From contig NZ_CALETI010000345.1 of assembly GCF_937920075.1 (NCBI RefSeq), forward strand, positions 1 to 8,074: a DNA stretch of 8,074 nt, written 5' to 3'. Shown here one piece after another: positions 6,026-8,074 of this stretch. This DNA is from an uncultured Agitococcus sp. GTDB lineage: Bacteria > Pseudomonadota > Gammaproteobacteria > Pseudomonadales > Moraxellaceae. A program made the translations under genes and the position numbers. Numbering within the stretch: position 1 is the stretch's first letter; every line of letters begins with the position of its first letter. The notes under the pieces are model-generated. The model was not told where the DNA came from. It saw only the letters and a program-made list of their open reading frames with translations, and ran no database searches.

Positions 6026-6061
6026 CCCCCTCTCCCATTGGGAGAGGGTTGGGGTGAGGGA
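6026..6061 (-). repeat. Palindromic repeat with perfect hairpin between pip and dtd
   Basis: CCCTCTCCC (6028-6036) and GGGAGAGGG (6040-6048) form a perfect 9-bp stem with an ATT loop. Bases 6040-6060 are the exact reverse complement of the repeat in the 3' end of ubiJ (1524-1544). On the minus strand the element begins right after the pip stop codon and ends just before dtd. The stem is followed by TTTT, too short a tract for a confident terminator, so partial termination or protection of the pip mRNA 3' end is more plausible. Confidence 0.8.
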
Positions 6062-7012
6062 TTACGCCAATCTCAAGGCAAAATCATTCGTTGCTTTCAC
6101 TAAAGCATCAATAATCCCTGCTTCTGCTGCTGAATGCCCTGCATCACGAATAATATGTAGTTCGCTACGTGGCCATGCCTTATGTAAAGCAAATGCACCA
6201 TCTAATGGACAAACCACATCATAACGACCATGCACAATCACGCCATCAATATTTTCTAGTTTATGTGCATCTTTCAATAATTGATTCGGTTGCATAAAAA
6301 TATCATGGGCAAAATAATGACTTTCAATACGCGCTAACGATAAAGCAACATGCGGATCAGCAAAATGATGCACCACATTAGGGTTAGGTTTTAGCGTTGA
6401 ACACATCCCTTCCCACACTGACCACGCCTTTGCTGCGGCCATTTGTGCCAACTCATCTTCACCTGTTAAACGCCGATGGTATGCGCTCATATAATCATGG
6501 CGTTCTTCGGGAGGAATGGCTTTTTCATAATCTTGCCACGCATCAGGAAAAATACGATTTGCCCCCTCTTGATAAAACCATAATAAATCTTCACGTCTGC
6601 ACAAAAAGATGCCGCGTAAAATTAAACCTAAAACCCGTTGTGGATGCGCTTCTGCATAAGCAATGGCTAGCGTTGATCCCCATGACCCACCAAAAATAAG
6701 CCATTGCTCTATCCCTAAATGCTGACGAATTTGCTCCATATCAGCAATTAGATGAGGCGTTGTGTTATTTTCTAAACTGGCATGGGGCGTGGATTGCCCT
6801 GCACCACGTTGATCGAATAACACAATTCGGTAAGCAGTCGGATCAAAAAAACGCCGATGCCACGGTTGTGTACCAGCACCCGGCCCACCATGTAAAAAAA
6901 CTACAGGAATGCCTTTGGGATTACCACTTTCTTCAATATATAAATGATGTGTGTCATCCACTTGTAAGTGAAATTGATGATAAGGCTGAATTTCTGGATA
7001 GAGTGTTAACAT
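6062..7012 (-). CDS. pip: Proline iminopeptidase (prolyl aminopeptidase, peptidase family S33)
   Basis: Alpha/beta-hydrolase that releases N-terminal proline from peptides, normally cytosolic; no signal peptide is visible. The 316 residues match the Xanthomonas-type enzyme (about 313). Visible: HGGPG (41-45, oxyanion hole), FDQRGAGQSTPHA (66-78), ENNTTPHLIADMEQIR (81-96, family-specific), the nucleophile elbow GGSWGS (108-113, S110), the cap-domain segment KAWSVWEG (195-202), GRYDVVCP (262-269, catalytic D265) and AGHSAAE (291-297, catalytic H293). The start ATG at 7012 is preceded by a good Shine-Dalgarno (AGGGA, 7 bases away). A possible promoter lies at 7039-7068 on this strand. Its TAA abuts the repeat that separates it from dtd, with which it probably forms an operon; as I recall, the two genes are also close in Pseudomonas. 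Confidence 0.95.
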   Translation of the reverse strand: MLTLYPEIQPYHQFHLQVDDTHHLYIEESGNPKGIPVVFLHGGPGAGTQPWHRRFFDPTAYRIVLFDQRGAGQSTPHASLENNTTPHLIADMEQIRQHLGIEQWLIFGGSWGSTLAIAYAEAHPQRVLGLILRGIFLCRREDLLWFYQEGANRIFPDAWQDYEKAIPPEERHDYMSAYHRRLTGEDELAQMAAAKAWSVWEGMCSTLKPNPNVVHHFADPHVALSLARIESHYFAHDIFMQPNQLLKDAHKLENIDGVIVHGRYDVVCPLDGAFALHKAWPRSELHIIRDAGHSAAEAGIIDALVKATNDFALRLA

Positions 7013-7019
7013 AACGATT

Positions 7020-7024
7020 CCCTA
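7020..7024 (-). promoter_or_regulatory. Ribosome binding site of pip
   Basis: On the minus strand AGGGA stands 7 bases before the ATG at 7012-7010. It is a clear Shine-Dalgarno, supports this start, and leaves no need for an upstream alternative. Confidence 0.6.
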
Positions 7025-7038
7025 AAGTATTTTTTTCA

Positions 7039-7068
7039 AGAATACTGGATTTTTTAACAAATAACCAA
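7039..7068 (-). promoter_or_regulatory. Possible promoter of pip-dtd
   Basis: On the minus strand TTGGTT (7068-7063) stands 18 bases before TATTCT (7044-7039), a weak sigma70-like pair. Transcription would start near 7032, giving a leader of about 20 bases. The match is poor, but the region is AT-rich and is the only space available for a pip promoter in the divergent intergenic gap. Confidence 0.3.
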
Positions 7069-7076
7069 ACTCTGTT

Positions 7077-7116
7077 TTGCTTAACTTGTTCACAGTGTTT
7101 ACAATTGGCCTAGAAT
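7077..7116 (+). promoter_or_regulatory. Possible promoter(s) of the rhodanese gene
   Basis: Two overlapping candidates are visible. TTGCTT (7077-7082) with a 17-base spacer and TACAAT (7100-7105, 5 of 6 matches) gives a start near 7112. TTGTTC (7086-7091) with a 19-base spacer and TAGAAT (7111-7116, 5 of 6 matches) gives a start near 7123. Both lie upstream of the ATG at 7136, whose Shine-Dalgarno is weak (GAG at 7126-7128). I cannot choose between them. Confidence 0.35.
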
Positions 7117-7135
7117 TTTTATCGCGAGACCAACA

Positions 7136-7945
7136 ATGGCCGACTTGCCCCTGTTACTTGATGCTCAGCAACTACTTGATAATCTTCATCATCCTGAATT
7201 ATTAATTGTCGATTTGTGCAAAAAATCGGTTTATCAACAAGCACATATTCCTAATGCGGTATGGGTTAATACCCGCGATTTAGTGTCAGGTGAGCTACCA
7301 GCAACAGGCAAACTACCCTCAGTTGAACAATTACAACAACTATTTGCCAATATTGGTTTAACGGCAAATAAACATTTGGTTGTTTATGATGATGAAGGCG
7401 GCGCATGGGCTGGGCGTTTTATTTGGACATTAGATATTATTGGCCACAAAAACTACTCCTATTTAAACGGCGGTTTACATGCATGGTTAGCCGCAGGTTT
7501 TGCTATTGATAATAGTCCAACAATACCTACAACTAGCAGTCCAAGCATTGATTTTAACGATCAGCCACAAGCTTTATTGGCCGATGTTTTAGCTCATTAT
7601 CAAGATGCCAACTATGTATTATGGGATGCTCGCTCTATTGAAGAATATACAGGCTCTCGTCTATTAGCCATGCGTGGCGGCCATATTCCCAATGCTGTGC
7701 ATTACGAATGGAATCAGGTACTTGACAAAGAAAACTCACTTAAACTTCGAGTCTTAAATGAAGTTAAACAAGAGTTGCACCATTTGGGTATCACCTCCGA
7801 TAAAACCGTGATTGTCTATTGCCAAACCCATCATCGCTCTGGTTTGAGCTATTTAGTTGGAAAATTATTAGGACTGAATATCAAGGCTTATGCGGGTTCA
7901 TGGAGTGAATGGGGAAATTTACGTGATACGCCAGTGAGTAATTAA
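7136..7945 (+). CDS. rhdA: Two-domain sulfurtransferase (rhodanese, RhdA-like)
   Basis: Rhodanese that moves sulfane sulfur from a donor such as thiosulfate to an acceptor through a cysteine persulfide; no signal peptide, so cytosolic. The 269 residues contain two rhodanese domains. The inactive N-terminal one (about 6-122) has AHIPNAVWVN (36-45), VVYDDEGGAWAGR (82-94, Asp where the active domain has Cys) and LNGGLHAWLAAG (110-121). The C-terminal one (about 146-265) has VLWDARSIEEYTG (161-173), GGHIPNAVHY (181-190), the active loop YCQTHHRSG (228-236, catalytic C229) and AYAGSWSEWGN (251-261). The loop CQTHHR is that of Azotobacter vinelandii RhdA rather than the CRxGx(R/T) loop of thiosulfate or mercaptopyruvate sulfurtransferases, so RhdA is the best name. 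The true sulfur acceptor is unknown here. The gene is monocistronic as far as the window shows. Confidence 0.9.
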   Translation: MADLPLLLDAQQLLDNLHHPELLIVDLCKKSVYQQAHIPNAVWVNTRDLVSGELPATGKLPSVEQLQQLFANIGLTANKHLVVYDDEGGAWAGRFIWTLDIIGHKNYSYLNGGLHAWLAAGFAIDNSPTIPTTSSPSIDFNDQPQALLADVLAHYQDANYVLWDARSIEEYTGSRLLAMRGGHIPNAVHYEWNQVLDKENSLKLRVLNEVKQELHHLGITSDKTVIVYCQTHHRSGLSYLVGKLLGLNIKAYAGSWSEWGNLRDTPVSN

Positions 7946-7970
7946 ACATTTATTGGTCGGGTGATTGCCA

Positions 7971-8060
7971 TTCGACAGGCTCAGGGAACGAAGTGTTGAT
8001 GGTTGAGCGGAGTCGAAACCAACCATCCTCGCACTTCGACTTCGCTCAGTGTACTTCGTG
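7971..8060. repeat. Compound palindromic repeat: three TTCGAC/GCTCA units
   Basis: Unit A is TTCGACAGGCTCAG (7971-7984), unit B is inverted, TTGAGCGGAGTCGAA (8003-8017), and unit C is CTTCGACTTCGCTCAG (8034-8049). B can pair with either A or C. A second nested inverted repeat encloses B: CGAAGTG (7989-7995) with CACTTCG (8032-8038), and GATGGTT (7998-8004) with AACCATC (8021-8027), giving 14 bp in two blocks around a 16-base loop. Unit C recurs at the window start. It has the look of a dispersed intergenic palindrome or miniature element; no transposase or target duplication is visible. This fills most of the 129 bases after the rhodanese gene. Confidence 0.65.
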
Positions 8061-8074
8061 ATTATTTTTTACAG

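Noticed and set aside
6397..7014. Plus-strand open frames antisense to pip
   Set aside because: The translations are compositional mirrors of pip with no recognisable family, and pip itself has intact catalytic residues.
7971..8060. CRISPR array
   Set aside because: The units are few, alternate in orientation and have irregular spacers of under 20 bases; no cas genes are visible.
8061..8074. T-run at 8065-8070 as terminator of the rhodanese gene
   Set aside because: The nearest good stem ends at 8038, and no stem directly abuts the T-run, so it does not have intrinsic terminator geometry.
1..8074. New defence, mobile or biosynthetic gene system
   Set aside because: All genes except the 60-codon one fall in well-known housekeeping families in a familiar order; no integrase, transposase, toxin or nuclease is present.

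Overview
The window looks like a chromosomal housekeeping segment of a low-to-mid GC gammaproteobacterium. The evidence is the fixed order ubiE-ubiJ-ubiB-hisI-hisE-tatA-tatB-tatC, which is typical of Pseudomonadales, together with a nearby dtd/pip pair and a rhodanese carrying the CQTHHRS loop known from Azotobacter/Pseudomonas RhdA. The AT-leaning codon use (many TTA, TTT and ATT codons) fits Moraxellaceae better than Pseudomonas. That placement is an inference from memory of gene order and composition, not a database result.

Layout. Positions 1-154 hold the end of a palindromic repeat, a strong intrinsic terminator of an unseen upstream gene, and a good sigma70-type promoter. Positions 155-5562 hold nine tightly packed plus-strand genes: ubiE, ubiJ, ubiB, an unnamed 60-codon gene, hisI, hisE, tatA, tatB and tatC. 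Neighbours overlap by 1-11 bases or lie at most 11 bases apart, so one transcript with translational coupling is likely. On the minus strand, pip (7012-6062) and dtd (6007-5570) form a two-gene unit that converges on tatC with only 7 bases between the stop codons. A divergent intergenic region (7013-7135) separates pip from a plus-strand two-domain rhodanese (7136-7945). The last 129 bases contain a compound palindromic repeat, one unit of which is identical over 17 nt to the first bases of the window.

How the genes work together. UbiE, UbiJ and UbiB serve ubiquinone biosynthesis (C-methylation, lipid-binding scaffold, and atypical kinase/ATPase). HisI and HisE carry out the two steps of histidine synthesis after HisG. 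TatABC exports folded, often cofactor-bearing redox proteins. Dtd removes D-amino acids from tRNA, Pip releases N-terminal proline from peptides, and the rhodanese transfers sulfane sulfur.

I found no wholly new defence, mobile or biosynthetic system. The points most worth a second look are: a repeat that has become the C-terminal tail of UbiJ; a second copy of that repeat between pip and dtd that may supply the dtd ribosome binding site; the small coupled gene between ubiB and hisI; and the TTCGAC-type palindromic repeats at both window edges. No stretch over 300 bases lacks a gene.
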